Shown here piece by piece: positions 1-8,411 of a stretch of 64,000 nucleotides of DNA. The notes beneath the pieces are model-generated. The model searched no databases. It was not told the DNA's origin and saw nothing but the letters and a program-made list of their open reading frames with translations. Every line of letters begins with the position of its first letter. The stretch's first letter is position 1. The translations under genes and the position numbers were made by a program. The stretch covers positions 682,001-746,000 of the forward strand of contig NZ_CP142675.1 of NCBI RefSeq assembly GCF_036365825.1, given 5' to 3'. The stretch comes from Qipengyuania sp. HL-TH1 (GTDB taxonomy: Bacteria; Pseudomonadota; Alphaproteobacteria; Sphingomonadales; Sphingomonadaceae).

Positions 1-512
1 TCGCCCTTCTGCCAGCCGAACAGCGCGGAATAGAAAGCGCCCGCTGCGTCCCGGTCGTCGGTGACCAGCTCGTTCCAGGCGCAATGCCCATCGCGCGGTT
101 CGTGCTTGGCGAAGGATTCGCTGCCCTCGCCTTCGGGCTGCATCAGGTAGAAAGGCGCGCCCTGCGGATCGGCGACCATTGCCATATGGCCCACGCCGTC
201 GAGGTGGTTGGGTTCCATGAACAGCTGGCCGCCCTTGTCCTTCAGCGCGGCAATCGAAGCGCCGATCTCGTCCACTGCGATATAGCCGATCCACGCCGGG
301 CGTGCGCCCCCCAGCTGCATCTCCTCGCTCAATTGCATCATGCCGACCACTTCGGTGCCTGCCATGCTGCCGATCCGGTAATCGACATCCGGCGTGCCGC
401 TATCCGCGAAGGTCCAGCCGATCAGCGGTTCGTAGAACGCCTGCGCTGCATCGGCATCCGTGGTCATCAGCTCGTACCACACGAAATCGCCCTGGGCGTT
501 GGTCATGGTCAT
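1..512 (-). CDS. VOC family (glyoxalase/bleomycin-resistance fold) protein, C-terminus cut off by window
   Basis: Two-module VOC protein whose 3' end lies outside the window. The first module begins FVWYELMTTDADAAQAFYEP and contains a Gly-rich turn; a second copy begins near residue 138 (CAWNELVTDDRDAAGAFYSA), so the visible 170 residues hold one and a bit beta-alpha-beta-beta-beta modules. VOC proteins bind a divalent metal and act on glyoxalase-, dioxygenase- or antibiotic-type substrates; the substrate here is unknown. The start ATG at 512 overlaps the stop of the DUF1428 gene (ATGA), so it is translationally coupled and third in a VOC-DUF1428-VOC operon. An in-frame ATG at 506 is the alternative start. 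Confidence 0.85.
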   Translation of the reverse strand, partial: MTMTNAQGDFVWYELMTTDADAAQAFYEPLIGWTFADSGTPDVDYRIGSMAGTEVVGMMQLSEEMQLGGARPAWIGYIAVDEIGASIAALKDKGGQLFMEPNHLDGVGHMAMVADPQGAPFYLMQPEGEGSESFAKHEPRDGHCAWNELVTDDRDAAGAFYSALFGWQKG

Positions 513-880
513 GCTCCGTTGAGTTCGGCGACGGGGGCGAACCCGCCGAAGATCAGCCGCTTGCCGTCGAACGGCATGGGGTTCTTCTCCTGATCCATCC
601 GCTCGTCGGAGAAGTCCTCGGACATTATCTTCGCCATAGCGGCATCGCGGGTCTGCTTGTCCGGCCATTCGATCCAGGAAAACACCACGGCCTCGTCATC
701 CTTGGCCTTCACCGCCTTGCGGAAATCGGTGGTTTCGCCATCGGGCACGTCGTCGCCCCAGCATTCGATCACACGCGTCGCGCCTAAGTCGATGAAAACA
801 TTGTCCGCCATTTCGGCATGCGCAGTGAACTTGTCCTTGTTGGCGGTGGGGACCGCCATCACAAATCCGTCGATATACAT
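509..880 (-). CDS. DUF1428 (YbaA-like) family protein
   Basis: A 123-residue protein beginning MYIDGFVMAVPTANKDKF, with the internal AVVFSWIEWPDKQTRDAAM and FDGKRLIFGGFAP stretches expected of DUF1428/YbaA, a small dimeric alpha/beta-barrel (ABM-like) family of unknown activity. The start at 880 is chosen over longer readings because GGAGGAGCG lies just upstream. It sits between two VOC genes, 23 bases after the first and overlapping the second by 4 bases, so the three are probably one transcript controlled with the divergent HxlR gene. Function cannot be told from sequence. Confidence 0.85.
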   Translation of the reverse strand: MYIDGFVMAVPTANKDKFTAHAEMADNVFIDLGATRVIECWGDDVPDGETTDFRKAVKAKDDEAVVFSWIEWPDKQTRDAAMAKIMSEDFSDERMDQEKNPMPFDGKRLIFGGFAPVAELNGA

Positions 881-903
881 CTGCTCGCTCCTCCAGTCTG
901 CTG

Positions 904-1335
904 TCAGGCCATCGCTTCGGCGGGCGGACCTTCGGCGGCCATTTGCGGGTCCATCCAGCTGATCTCGAAGATATGGCCGTCGGGATCCTCGAAGCTGCGC
1001 CCATACATGAAGCCCATGTCCTGCACCGGTGTCGGGTCGAGTGCGCCGCCGGCGGCCCCGGCCTGCGCGACCATGGCATCGACCTCGTCCCTGCTGTCGC
1101 GGGTCAGGCACAGCAGGACCTGCGCCCCTTTGGGCGCATCGACAATCTGCTTGTCGGTGAAGGTCTTCCAGAAATCATGCCTGAGCAGCATGAAGTGAAT
1201 TGTGTCCGACCACACCATGCACGAAGCCTGCTCATTGCTGAACTTGGGGTTCTTGGTGAAACTGACCGCCTCGTAAAACGCCGTGGATCGTGCCAAGTCC
1301 GTGACCGGCAGGTTTACGAATATCAACTTGCTCAT
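904..1335 (-). CDS. VOC family protein, first gene of VOC-DUF1428-VOC operon
   Basis: A single-module VOC protein of 143 residues. It opens MSKLIFVNLPVTDLARSTAF and near its end has FEDPDGHIFEISWMD, the usual C-terminal VOC metal-ligand strand. The start ATG at 1335 is preceded by GAGGGAGAGCG; an upstream in-frame extension to 1404 runs into the regulatory repeats and is not favoured. Transcription begins in the short divergent region shared with the HxlR regulator at 1428, so this operon is the likely target of that regulator. Substrate unknown; detoxification of an electrophile or antibiotic is a guess from the family. Confidence 0.88.
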   Translation of the reverse strand: MSKLIFVNLPVTDLARSTAFYEAVSFTKNPKFSNEQASCMVWSDTIHFMLLRHDFWKTFTDKQIVDAPKGAQVLLCLTRDSRDEVDAMVAQAGAAGGALDPTPVQDMGFMYGRSFEDPDGHIFEISWMDPQMAAEGPPAEAMA

Positions 1336-1389
1336 GACGCTCTCCCTCAGGGCCCGACCGACTCGGACCTTGAGTGTGATGCGTCGATG

Positions 1390-1427
1390 AGTTACTAAAA
1401 GCAACTATGAAGTTACAAAAAGAAACT
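1390..1427. promoter_or_regulatory. Tandem 17-bp imperfect palindromes, probable HxlR operator
   Basis: Two copies of an AGTT-N9-AACT element (1390-1406 and 1411-1427) repeat with a 21-base period, two turns of the helix. The first reads AGTTACTAAAAGCAACT and the second AGTTACAAAAAGAAACT; each is followed directly by an ATG. Location between a divergent HxlR gene and its presumed target operon suggests an autoregulatory operator. Binding is inferred. Confidence 0.65.
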
Positions 1428-2090
1428 ATGGGTCACGGAAAATGGTACGACGACGCTTGCGGAACGGCGTTTGCGATGGAGCTGGTAGGTGAACGCTGGG
1501 CGCTGCTCGTTGTGAGGGAACTCATGTTCGGTGCCCGGCGGTTTTCCGACCTGCGCGCCAACCTGCCGGGCATTTCCGCGAAGGTCCTGACCGAACGGTT
1601 GGCAGGGCTGGAGGAAGCAGGCGTGCTGAACCGGCGCAAGCTGCCGCCGCCGGTGTCGGCGCAGGTCTATGAACTGACCGAATGGGGCTATCGCGCCGAA
1701 CCGCTGGTGCAGGAGCTGGGGCGCTGGGCGGCGATGTCGTCGCGGCACGATCCCACGCTGCCGCTTTCGCCGGTATCGCTGATGCTGTCGATGCGCACGA
1801 TGTTCGATCCCGCCAAGGCCGCGGGCATGCAGGCGACGATCGGCTTCGACATCGGGGGCGAAACCTTCGTCGCGCGCATGGCGGATGGCCGACTGCCGAT
1901 CGAGCGCGCCGATCCGGGTGTTGCCGAGGCGGTGTTCCGCGCCCCCGGCGCCCCGGTTCTCGCGGGCTTGCTCTATGGCGGGGTAGGAGCCGAAGAGCTG
2001 GAGCGTGATGCCGGGCTGGTGATCGAGGGGGACCGCGATCTGGCGCTTGCCTATGCCGATATCTTCGAATTGCCCGCGCCGATCGCCTAG
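1428..2090 (+). CDS. HxlR-family winged-helix regulator with C-terminal SCP2-like domain
   Basis: A 220-residue regulator. The N-terminal half is a MarR/HxlR winged helix (ELVGERWALLVVRELMFGAR, then RRFSDLRANLPGISAKVLTE for the recognition helix and ELTEWGYRAEPLV for the wing end). The C-terminal half (about 125-220) looks like an SCP2/sterol-carrier-like domain, a known fusion in this family. HxlR proteins usually control divergent genes, here the VOC/DUF1428 operon. The start is uncertain: ATG at 1428 follows the second operator repeat, ATG at 1407 follows the first and adds seven residues; neither has a clear ribosome-binding site. The 3' end overlaps the convergent oxygenase gene by 4 bases. 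Confidence 0.88.
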   Translation: MGHGKWYDDACGTAFAMELVGERWALLVVRELMFGARRFSDLRANLPGISAKVLTERLAGLEEAGVLNRRKLPPPVSAQVYELTEWGYRAEPLVQELGRWAAMSSRHDPTLPLSPVSLMLSMRTMFDPAKAAGMQATIGFDIGGETFVARMADGRLPIERADPGVAEAVFRAPGAPVLAGLLYGGVGAEELERDAGLVIEGDRDLALAYADIFELPAPIA

Positions 2091-2932
2091 GTCTGGCGGA
2101 ATGCCCAACGCAGCGTCTTGCCCATCCCCCAGGTTGCCGCGCGCGCGGGGATCGCCGCCAGCCCGGGGCGTTCGAGACCGAGCATCGAGCGCGCGAATGG
2201 TGGCAGCAGCGCCACCGCTTCGGCACCGAGCAGAGCCTGCACCGCGGGCGGGGCGCCCTTGGGGCGCTGGCTAAGCACGAGATCGGCCACCTCGCGCGCC
2301 GCGGGCGATGCGGCCAGGTCGCTGCGCAATTCGCGAAAGATCGCCTCCGCCTCGGCGCGGTTCGTCGGCACCGGATCGGCGCCCAGCGCCAATGCGATAA
2401 CCGCGAACTGGCGATAGTATTCGTCCTGTTCGGCGCCCGGCATGTCGGGTCGAACGTGGCGCAGATAGGCGGCGAGGAAGCTGGTCGCTTCGGCCACATG
2501 CACCCATGCCAGTACGCGCGGGTCGCTGGCGGAATAGGGCCATCCGTCGGGCAATGTCCCGCCGACGGCTGCGTGGATGCGGTTGACCCGCTCGATCGCC
2601 GCCTGCGCATCGTCCCGGTGGCCGAAGGTCGTCACCGCGATGAACCGTGCAGTCCGGCGCAGCCGGCCGTGCATGTCGCTGCGGAAGTTCGAATGGTCGA
2701 GCACGCCCTGCAGCGCATGCGGATGCAGCATCTGCAGCAGCAGGCCGCGGATCCCCCCGACCATCATTGCCACGATATCGGCATGGACCATCCGGATCGG
2801 CGTGTCCCTGGCGAACAGCGCCTCGTCCGAGGGCGGCACCGGCTGTTGCCCGCTCTCCACGTCGTTGAACACGCCGCGCACCTGCTCGACGAGCTTGAGG
2901 CGGAGGCGTTCGGACAAGGGGATCGGCGGCAT
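2087..2932 (-). CDS. MpaB/DUF2236 family oxygenase (rubber-oxygenase-like fold)
   Basis: A 281-residue protein of the DUF2236 family, which includes fungal MpaB and the catalytic domain of bacterial latex-clearing protein, heme b oxygenases that cleave isoprenoid chains. Seen here: [33 protein letters not shown], a [10 protein letters not shown] histidine segment and a helical, Pro-poor body without signal peptide. The conserved histidines fit the family's heme-binding set. Substrate is unknown. Divergent from cobS across 107 bases with no obvious operator; its tail overlaps the HxlR gene by 4 bases. Confidence 0.85.
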   Translation of the reverse strand: MPPIPLSERLRLKLVEQVRGVFNDVESGQQPVPPSDEALFARDTPIRMVHADIVAMMVGGIRGLLLQMLHPHALQGVLDHSNFRSDMHGRLRRTARFIAVTTFGHRDDAQAAIERVNRIHAAVGGTLPDGWPYSASDPRVLAWVHVAEATSFLAAYLRHVRPDMPGAEQDEYYRQFAVIALALGADPVPTNRAEAEAIFRELRSDLAASPAAREVADLVLSQRPKGAPPAVQALLGAEAVALLPPFARSMLGLERPGLAAIPARAATWGMGKTLRWAFRQT

Positions 2933-3039
2933 CGGCGCGACTATGCGACCGCTTGCAAGGGGAGTCGAGGGATGCTTGGGCCGGGGTGCAATTTCGTTGC
3001 TTGCAGCTACCTATCCATCCCGCTACCCCGCCACACGCG

Positions 3040-4032
3040 ATGAACGATATGACCGACAAGAGCTTCGACGCTTCCGCCAAGACCGTCCTCCCCGCGCCCG
3101 ACACCACTGTCGACGTGCGCGAAACCTTCGGGATCGATATCGACTGGCAGGTGCCCGCCTTCTCCAAGCCGGACGAGCGCACGCCCGACCTCGACGAATC
3201 CTACGTGTTCGACCCGGACACGACGCTGGCGATCCTGGCAGGCTTCGCGCACGATCGCCGCGTGATGGTGCAGGGCTATCACGGCACGGGCAAATCGACG
3301 CATATCGAACAGGTCGCCGCGCGGCTCAACTGGCCGTGTATCCGCATCAACCTCGATGCGCATATCAGCCGGATCGACCTTGTCGGGCGCGACGCCATCG
3401 TGCTGCGCGACGGATTGCAGGTCACCGAATTTCGCGAAGGCCTGCTGCCGTGGGCGCTGCAGCACCCGGTGGCGCTGGTGTTCGACGAATATGACGCGGG
3501 CCGCCCCGATGTGATGTTCGTGATCCAGCGCGTGCTCGAACAGCAGGGCAAGCTGACGCTGCTCGACCAGAACCGCGTCATCCGCCCCGATCCGGGCTTC
3601 CGCCTGTTCGCCACCGCCAACACGGTCGGGCTGGGCGATACCTCGGGCCTTTATCACGGCACGCAGCAGATCAACCAGGGGCAGATGGATCGCTGGAACA
3701 TCGTCGTCGGCCTCAACTACCTGCCCGCCGAAACTGAGCAGAGAATCGTCGAGGCGAAGAACCCCGATATCGATCCCAAGATCCTCGCCGACATGATCAA
3801 GGTCGCCGATTTGTCGCGGCAGGGCTTCATCAATGGCGATATCAGTACCGTGATGAGCCCGCGTACGGTCATCACGTGGGCGCAGAACTACGCCATTTTC
3901 AAGGATGTCGGCTTCTCCTTCCGCCTGTCCTTCCTCAACAAATGCGACGAGGAAGAGCGCATGCTGGTGGCCGAATACTACCAGCGCGTGTTCGGCGACG
4001 ACCTGCCCGAGAGCGTGGTTGGCAAGAGTTAA
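3040..4032 (+). CDS. cobS: Aerobic cobaltochelatase CobS subunit (AAA+ ATPase)
   Basis: A 330-residue AAA+ protein matching CobS in length and motifs: Walker [10 protein letters not shown] at 79-87, Walker B ALVFDEYD at 145-152, and [16 protein letters not shown] as the sensor-1 region. CobS with CobT energises cobalt insertion into hydrogenobyrinate a,c-diamide by CobN in aerobic B12 synthesis. The start at 3040 fits known CobS N-termini; a longer reading from 2953 adds unrelated sequence. No clear Shine-Dalgarno sequence is visible. CobT, CobN or other cobalamin genes do not flank it here, which is unusual because cobS and cobT are often adjacent. Confidence 0.93.
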   Translation: MNDMTDKSFDASAKTVLPAPDTTVDVRETFGIDIDWQVPAFSKPDERTPDLDESYVFDPDTTLAILAGFAHDRRVMVQGYHGTGKSTHIEQVAARLNWPCIRINLDAHISRIDLVGRDAIVLRDGLQVTEFREGLLPWALQHPVALVFDEYDAGRPDVMFVIQRVLEQQGKLTLLDQNRVIRPDPGFRLFATANTVGLGDTSGLYHGTQQINQGQMDRWNIVVGLNYLPAETEQRIVEAKNPDIDPKILADMIKVADLSRQGFINGDISTVMSPRTVITWAQNYAIFKDVGFSFRLSFLNKCDEEERMLVAEYYQRVFGDDLPESVVGKS

Positions 4033-4081
4033 GGCGAGACCCCCTATCGCTGCCTGTATTGTTCGGTTAACACAGTAGGCG

Positions 4082-6280
4082 ATGGGCGTATTCAACCTCT
4101 TCCGGCGCAGGCCGCAGCCGCAGGCGGAACTTCCGTCGCATAGCGGCTATTACGCCACCCACGATGCGCTCGATTACGACGATTGGGACAGCCGGCTCGA
4201 CCGCCACGACAGCGCGCTCGAGGCGGAAGAGAAAAAGCGCCTGCGCTGGTGGCAACGCGTTTACTGGCGCGAACGCCGCAAGCGCTGGTGGCTGGGGCGC
4301 ATACTCGCGGCGATAATCGCCCTGTTCATCGTGCTGGTCGCATGGCTGGCGATAACCGCGCCGCTGTCGAAATCGCTCGAACCGATAGCCGCCCCGCAGA
4401 TCACGCTGCTTGCCGCCGATGGCACGCCGATCGCACGCAATGGGGCGATAACCGACGAACCGGTCGCGGTCGCGGACCTCCCCCCGCATGTGGTCGAGGC
4501 GTTCCTCGCCACCGAGGACCGGCGCTTCTATTCGCACTGGGGGATCGACCCGCGCGGGATTGCCCGGGCGGCCTTCACCGGGACCGGCGGGGGCAGCACG
4601 ATCACCCAGCAGCTGGCAAAGTTCACCTTCCTGACCCCCGAACGCACGCTGACGCGCAAGGCGCGCGAGGCGCTGATCGCCTTCTGGCTGGAAAGCTGGC
4701 TGACCAAGGACGACATCCTCAGCCGCTATCTCTCCAACGCCTATTTCGGTGACAATGTTTACGGACTGCGCGCGGCGAGCCTGCACTATTTCTATCGCAA
4801 GCCGGAGAACCTCAAGCCCAACCAGGCAGCGATGCTCGCGGGGCTGTTGCAGGCGCCGAGCGCCTACGCCCCGACGCGGCATTACGACCGCGCCGAACGG
4901 CGCATGCGGATCGTGGTGCAATCGATGGTCGATGCGGGCTATATCACCGAGGCCGAAGCGCGCGCGATGAAGCCGCCCGCGCTCGATGTGCGCACGCGCA
5001 ACGATCTGCCCACGGGGACCTATTTCGCCGACTGGGCGCTGCCCGGCGCGCGCGAACTGACCGAGCAGGGCTATGAACGCCAGACGCTGACCACCACGCT
5101 CGACAGCCGCCTGCAGAATATCGCGCGGCAGGTGACGCAGCGCGCGCCGCTGGGCGGGGCGCAGGTCGCGCTTGTCGCGATGCGCCGCAATGGCGAGGTC
5201 GTGGCGATGATCGGCGGCAAGGACTATGCGAAATCGCCCTTCAACCGCGCCACGCAGGCCAAGCGCCAGCCGGGATCGACCATCAAGACTTTCGTCTATC
5301 TGGCGGCGCTGCGCGATGGCTGGTCGCCCGACGACGAGATCGCGAATACCGAGATCACCGAGGGCAGCTACCGCCCGCGCAATGCCAACGAGCGCTATTC
5401 GGACACGATCACGCTGCGTGATGCGCTTGCCCGGTCGAGCAATGTCGCGACGCTGCGGCTGTTCAACGAAGTGGGCTCGGAGAAGGTAATCCAGACCGCG
5501 CGCGACTTCGGCATCCGCGCCTCTTTCGTCGAAGGCGATCCGAGCATCGCACTGGGGTCCACCAGCATGACGCTGATCGAACTGACCGCCGCCTATGCGG
5601 GGATTGCCGCCAATGCCTTCCCGGTCGAGCCGCATGCCTTCGCGCGCGAGGAAAAGGGCTGGTGGGAGACGCTGTGGGACGGGCCGGGTTCGCTATCGGG
5701 CCGGACACATGACGATATCCAGGGTATGCTGCGCGCCGCCATCAATGACGGCACCGGGCGCGCGGCGATGCTGCGCGGGCCGAACTTCGGCAAGACCGGG
5801 ACCAGCCAAGACAATCGCGATGCGCTGTTCGTCGGCTATGCGGGCGATCTGGTGGTCGGCGTATGGATCGGGAACGACGACAATTCGCCGCTCGCAGGCG
5901 GGATCAGCGGCGGGGGGCTGCCCGCGAAGATCTGGCGCGATTTCATGAACGGGGCGATGAACGTGAAGGCTGCGCCGAGCCAGCCCGCGCCGCGCGAACA
6001 AAACGACCCCGGCACGCCGATCGAGCCGCTCGACGTCCCCGGCCTCGATGATATTCCGCTGGGCGATGGCAATTCGCGCCTGCGCATCCGCGATGGCGAG
6101 GCGGTATTCTCGACCGAGATCGACGGCATCCCGGTCGACATTACTATCGGTGAGGATGGCCTCGCCGTGGACGAACAAGCGATCGAGGAAGCCCGTCGCC
6201 GCGCGGACGAGCGCCGCTTCGAGGCGATCCGCAACCGCCGCGACGAGCGGCTGCGCGAGACCGAGGACGCGGGTAACTAG
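4082..6280 (+). CDS. PBP1A-family bifunctional transglycosylase/transpeptidase
   Basis: A 732-residue class A penicillin-binding protein that polymerises and crosslinks peptidoglycan in the periplasm. A charged cytoplasmic N-terminus of about 70 residues precedes one membrane anchor (about 72-92). The glycosyltransferase domain carries ATEDRRFYSHWG (catalytic Glu 145), GGSTITQQLAK and RKAREALIAFWLE. The transpeptidase domain has the SxxK box STIK (Ser 399, Lys 402), an SSN box (RSSNVATLRL) and the KTGTS triad (FGKTGTSQD). The C-terminus is acidic/arginine-rich low complexity. It stands alone behind cobS and overlaps the convergent thioesterase by 4 bases. Confidence 0.93.
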   Translation: MGVFNLFRRRPQPQAELPSHSGYYATHDALDYDDWDSRLDRHDSALEAEEKKRLRWWQRVYWRERRKRWWLGRILAAIIALFIVLVAWLAITAPLSKSLEPIAAPQITLLAADGTPIARNGAITDEPVAVADLPPHVVEAFLATEDRRFYSHWGIDPRGIARAAFTGTGGGSTITQQLAKFTFLTPERTLTRKAREALIAFWLESWLTKDDILSRYLSNAYFGDNVYGLRAASLHYFYRKPENLKPNQAAMLAGLLQAPSAYAPTRHYDRAERRMRIVVQSMVDAGYITEAEARAMKPPALDVRTRNDLPTGTYFADWALPGARELTEQGYERQTLTTTLDSRLQNIARQVTQRAPLGGAQVALVAMRRNGEVVAMIGGKDYAKSPFNRATQAKRQPGSTIKTFVYLAALRDGWSPDDEIANTEITEGSYRPRNANERYSDTITLRDALARSSNVATLRLFNEVGSEKVIQTARDFGIRASFVEGDPSIALGSTSMTLIELTAAYAGIAANAFPVEPHAFAREEKGWWETLWDGPGSLSGRTHDDIQGMLRAAINDGTGRAAMLRGPNFGKTGTSQDNRDALFVGYAGDLVVGVWIGNDDNSPLAGGISGGGLPAKIWRDFMNGAMNVKAAPSQPAPREQNDPGTPIEPLDVPGLDDIPLGDGNSRLRIRDGEAVFSTEIDGIPVDITIGEDGLAVDEQAIEEARRRADERRFEAIRNRRDERLRETEDAGN

Positions 6281-6696
6281 CCGGTCGGTCCGGCCATCAG
6301 GACATTCATCACGGCAGTCGCTATCGGGCGGCTGCGCTCGTCCTGCCAGGCTTCGACGGTGATGTTCGCGCTGCGCCGCCCGAGCTTGGTGATCCGCCCC
6401 TTTGCGTAGCTGGTGCGGCTTTTGCCCGCCGCGAGATATTGCACGGTGATGTTGATCGGCTTGAGCATGGCGGCACGGTCCTGCCGTGCCAGCTCGGCAC
6501 GCAAGACGGCGTAGCCCGCGGTTTCGAGCAGGCCGCCGGTCGCACCGCCATGGTAATGATCTGGGCGTCCCTCGACTATCTCGTCGAACGGCACCGACAG
6601 AATTGGCGTGCCATCCTCCCAGCTGTCGAGCGTAATGCCGAGCGAACGGGCATAGGGCGTCAACGCCTCGATTTCGGGGATATCCGCCATGGTCAC
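6277..6696 (-). CDS. PaaI-type hotdog thioesterase
   Basis: A 139-residue single hotdog-fold protein. DHYHGGATGGLLETAGYAVL is the central helix with the PaaI-family His-Gly-Gly signature, followed by ITVQYLAAGKSR strands. Such enzymes hydrolyse acyl- or aryl-CoA thioesters. The start at 6696 forms an ATGA overlap with the stop of the upstream hotdog gene, giving a tandem coupled pair; a second ATG lies at 6690. The two paralogues may form a heteromer or have separate substrates; nothing in the context decides. Confidence 0.85.
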   Translation of the reverse strand: MTMADIPEIEALTPYARSLGITLDSWEDGTPILSVPFDEIVEGRPDHYHGGATGGLLETAGYAVLRAELARQDRAAMLKPINITVQYLAAGKSRTSYAKGRITKLGRRSANITVEAWQDERSRPIATAVMNVLMAGPTG

Positions 6697-7139
6697 AGCC
6701 TCGCCGTCGACGCGATCTTCATGAAGACCGCCTGGATATGGGCCACCGGATCATCGGCATCGCCATCATGCGCGAGGCCCCGGACGAACGCCGCGCTGCG
6801 CGTGAGGCGATAGCATTGCGACCGCCCGAAGACGCTCGCCCCCTCACGTGCGGGGCGCACGTAATCGACGCGCAGGTCAAGCGTGGCGATGGCGGAAAAT
6901 TCGTCCATCGCGCGCCAGATCGCCATGCCGCTGGCCATGTCCATCAGGCTGAGGATCGGTCCCGAGGCGAGCACGCGCTGGCCTTCTTCACCAAGCAGGT
7001 CTTCGCGCCACGGCAGTTCGAGTTCGACCCAGTCGTCGCCATGGTCCGAATATTTCAGCCCCAGCCAGCCCGGATGGCCGCGTCCCGTGAAGAAGGACGT
7101 CGCCTTGGACGGATCGAATTTTCGCGGCTGCTCGCTCAT
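6693..7139 (-). CDS. PaaI-type hotdog thioesterase, first of tandem pair
   Basis: A 148-residue hotdog-fold protein. Central-helix residues SGPILSLMDMASGMAIWRAM are followed by ATLDLRVDYVRPAREG, the strand that in PaaI/YbgC-like thioesterases carries substrate contacts. It lacks the HxGxxxxL histidine seen in its downstream partner, so the catalytic set may differ or the pair may work together. It is the first gene of a two-gene unit and runs away from the peptide/HEAT/cupin unit at 7272, separated by 132 bases. Confidence 0.83.
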   Translation of the reverse strand: MSEQPRKFDPSKATSFFTGRGHPGWLGLKYSDHGDDWVELELPWREDLLGEEGQRVLASGPILSLMDMASGMAIWRAMDEFSAIATLDLRVDYVRPAREGASVFGRSQCYRLTRSAAFVRGLAHDGDADDPVAHIQAVFMKIASTARL

Positions 7140-7271
7140 CGCCTGCCGCGATAGCCGCGCAGTTCACGCGCTTACAATGTTTTAATTTCATGCGGGCCGC
7201 GCGCTTCGCCAGTCTCGCCAGTGGCGGACGGGGACACGGGGTCGGGGTTCGCCCGAATGTAGGAGAACCAC

Positions 7272-7424
7272 ATGAAATTTCCCGAGATCGAGCTGGGCAG
7301 TCTGCCCGATCTGGATGCCGCGACCGGGCTGTTCGGCAGCTTCTCGTCCGCTGGACCGGACGACACGATCGTGGCGATCATGGTCTATGTTTACGACCAC
7401 ATGCTGGTCGAAATGCTGCTCTGA
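7272..7424 (+). CDS. 50-residue peptide, candidate precursor or small partner of the downstream pair
   Basis: A 50-codon ORF with an excellent ribosome-binding site (AGGAG, 7 bases before ATG). The peptide starts MKFPEIELGSLPDLD, has a Gly/Ser-rich middle (TGLFGSFSSAGPDD) and ends in a hydrophobic segment (VAIMVYVYDHM, then VEMLL). It contains no Cys and few basic residues (one Lys, no Arg), and is strongly acidic. I do not recognise a family. Fifteen bases separate it from a 323-residue gene that in turn overlaps a 298-residue gene, so the three look like one operon. The leader-like acidic half plus hydrophobic tail next to two uncharacterised proteins is what a RiPP precursor would look like, but a small structural or membrane-associated subunit fits too. 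Confidence 0.6.
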   Translation: MKFPEIELGSLPDLDAATGLFGSFSSAGPDDTIVAIMVYVYDHMLVEMLL

Positions 7425-7439
7425 CCGGTTGACGGCGAG

Positions 7440-8411
7440 ATGCATATCGATCCGCAAATCGGCGCGCTGCGTGGCGACACTGCCGCGCAGCGCGCCATGA
7501 GCGAGGCAGTTGTCCAAATTGTTGCGGAGTGCCGCAAGGACGCGGGCCTGGCGCCTGTCCTGCGGGAGCTCGAGGCCTACGGTTCGGGGGCAAGGCTGGA
7601 TGATTGTCCGGCGCTCACGGGCCTCTTTGCCAATGGCGGGGCGGCGATGCGCGTCATGGCGCCGCTCGTCGGGAGGCTGGTGGAAGTGCACCGCGCGTGT
7701 CCGCTCGCACAGCTGGCATTTCGCCACCAGTCGCGCCCGGGGTTCCACTTTCTCCAGCTGGCGGCAAAGGGGCGCGCCGCGCTGGGTCTGGCGCTCCACG
7801 ACGATCAAGCGGCGCAGGATGCCAATGCAGTGGCGACGTTCCCCGATAGCGAATGGGATGAAATCGTGCTGGCGGGGGCGGCCGATATCGCGCTGCTCGA
7901 AATCCGCGGAGAGCGTCGCGATCATGCGGTCATCGACAGAAGCTGCCGCACCATCGGGGCAGGCGACCGGCTCAGCTTTGCCGGCGCGGCCAAATCACGG
8001 ATGGTCCGCCGGGTTTACGGACGGTTTCTCACTCTGCGCCTCACCCGGATCGCCCCACGGCCCCGGCCGACCCGCCAGTACGACCTCGCCACGGGCAGGT
8101 TGGTGCATCGCGCGAGCGGGGACCGGCACGAAAGCCGTGACGAGATGATGATGGCCTTGCTTGGCCGGATGCGCCGCAAGGATGCCGCGCCCGTGCTTGC
8201 AGCGATGACCCGTTCGGGCAGCGATCACTTGCGCTGGCAGGCCTTGCGCGAGTGCCTGGCGCTCGACAGCGCGGCGGGATTTGCCGCGCTCGGCAGGATT
8301 GCAACCGATCCCACCGATGATCTGGCCCCCGAGGCGGGCGCATTGCGCGCCCGGCTGGTGGAAGCCCATCCGCAGCTCGCTCGATGGGAGCCCGCTCCAT
8401 GCCCCGCATAA
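7440..8411 (+). CDS. Uncharacterised protein with C-terminal HEAT-like helical repeats
   Basis: A 323-residue soluble protein that I cannot assign to a named family. The N-terminal half is mostly helical. A central beta-rich stretch (about 137-215) includes AGAADIALLEIRGER and RRVYGRFLTLRLTRI. The C-terminal 100 residues read like HEAT/PBS-type helical pairs (MMALLGRMRRKDAAPVLAAM, RWQALRECLALDSAAGFAAL). No catalytic motif, signal peptide or membrane segment is evident. The start ATG at 7440 follows GGCGAG and lies 15 bases after the peptide gene. A scaffold or peptide-recognition role for the small upstream product is an inference from context only. Confidence 0.7.
   Translation: MHIDPQIGALRGDTAAQRAMSEAVVQIVAECRKDAGLAPVLRELEAYGSGARLDDCPALTGLFANGGAAMRVMAPLVGRLVEVHRACPLAQLAFRHQSRPGFHFLQLAAKGRAALGLALHDDQAAQDANAVATFPDSEWDEIVLAGAADIALLEIRGERRDHAVIDRSCRTIGAGDRLSFAGAAKSRMVRRVYGRFLTLRLTRIAPRPRPTRQYDLATGRLVHRASGDRHESRDEMMMALLGRMRRKDAAPVLAAMTRSGSDHLRWQALRECLALDSAAGFAALGRIATDPTDDLAPEAGALRARLVEAHPQLARWEPAPCPA

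Noticed and set aside
2933..3039. Cobalamin riboswitch in front of cobS.
   Set aside because: The 107-base region is too short and lacks a recognisable B12-box-like sequence.
4067..5635. A 522-codon minus-strand ORF opposite the PBP1A gene.
   Set aside because: Antisense frame of a gene with complete glycosyltransferase and transpeptidase motifs; composition (Arg/Gly/Ala/His) is that of a shadow.
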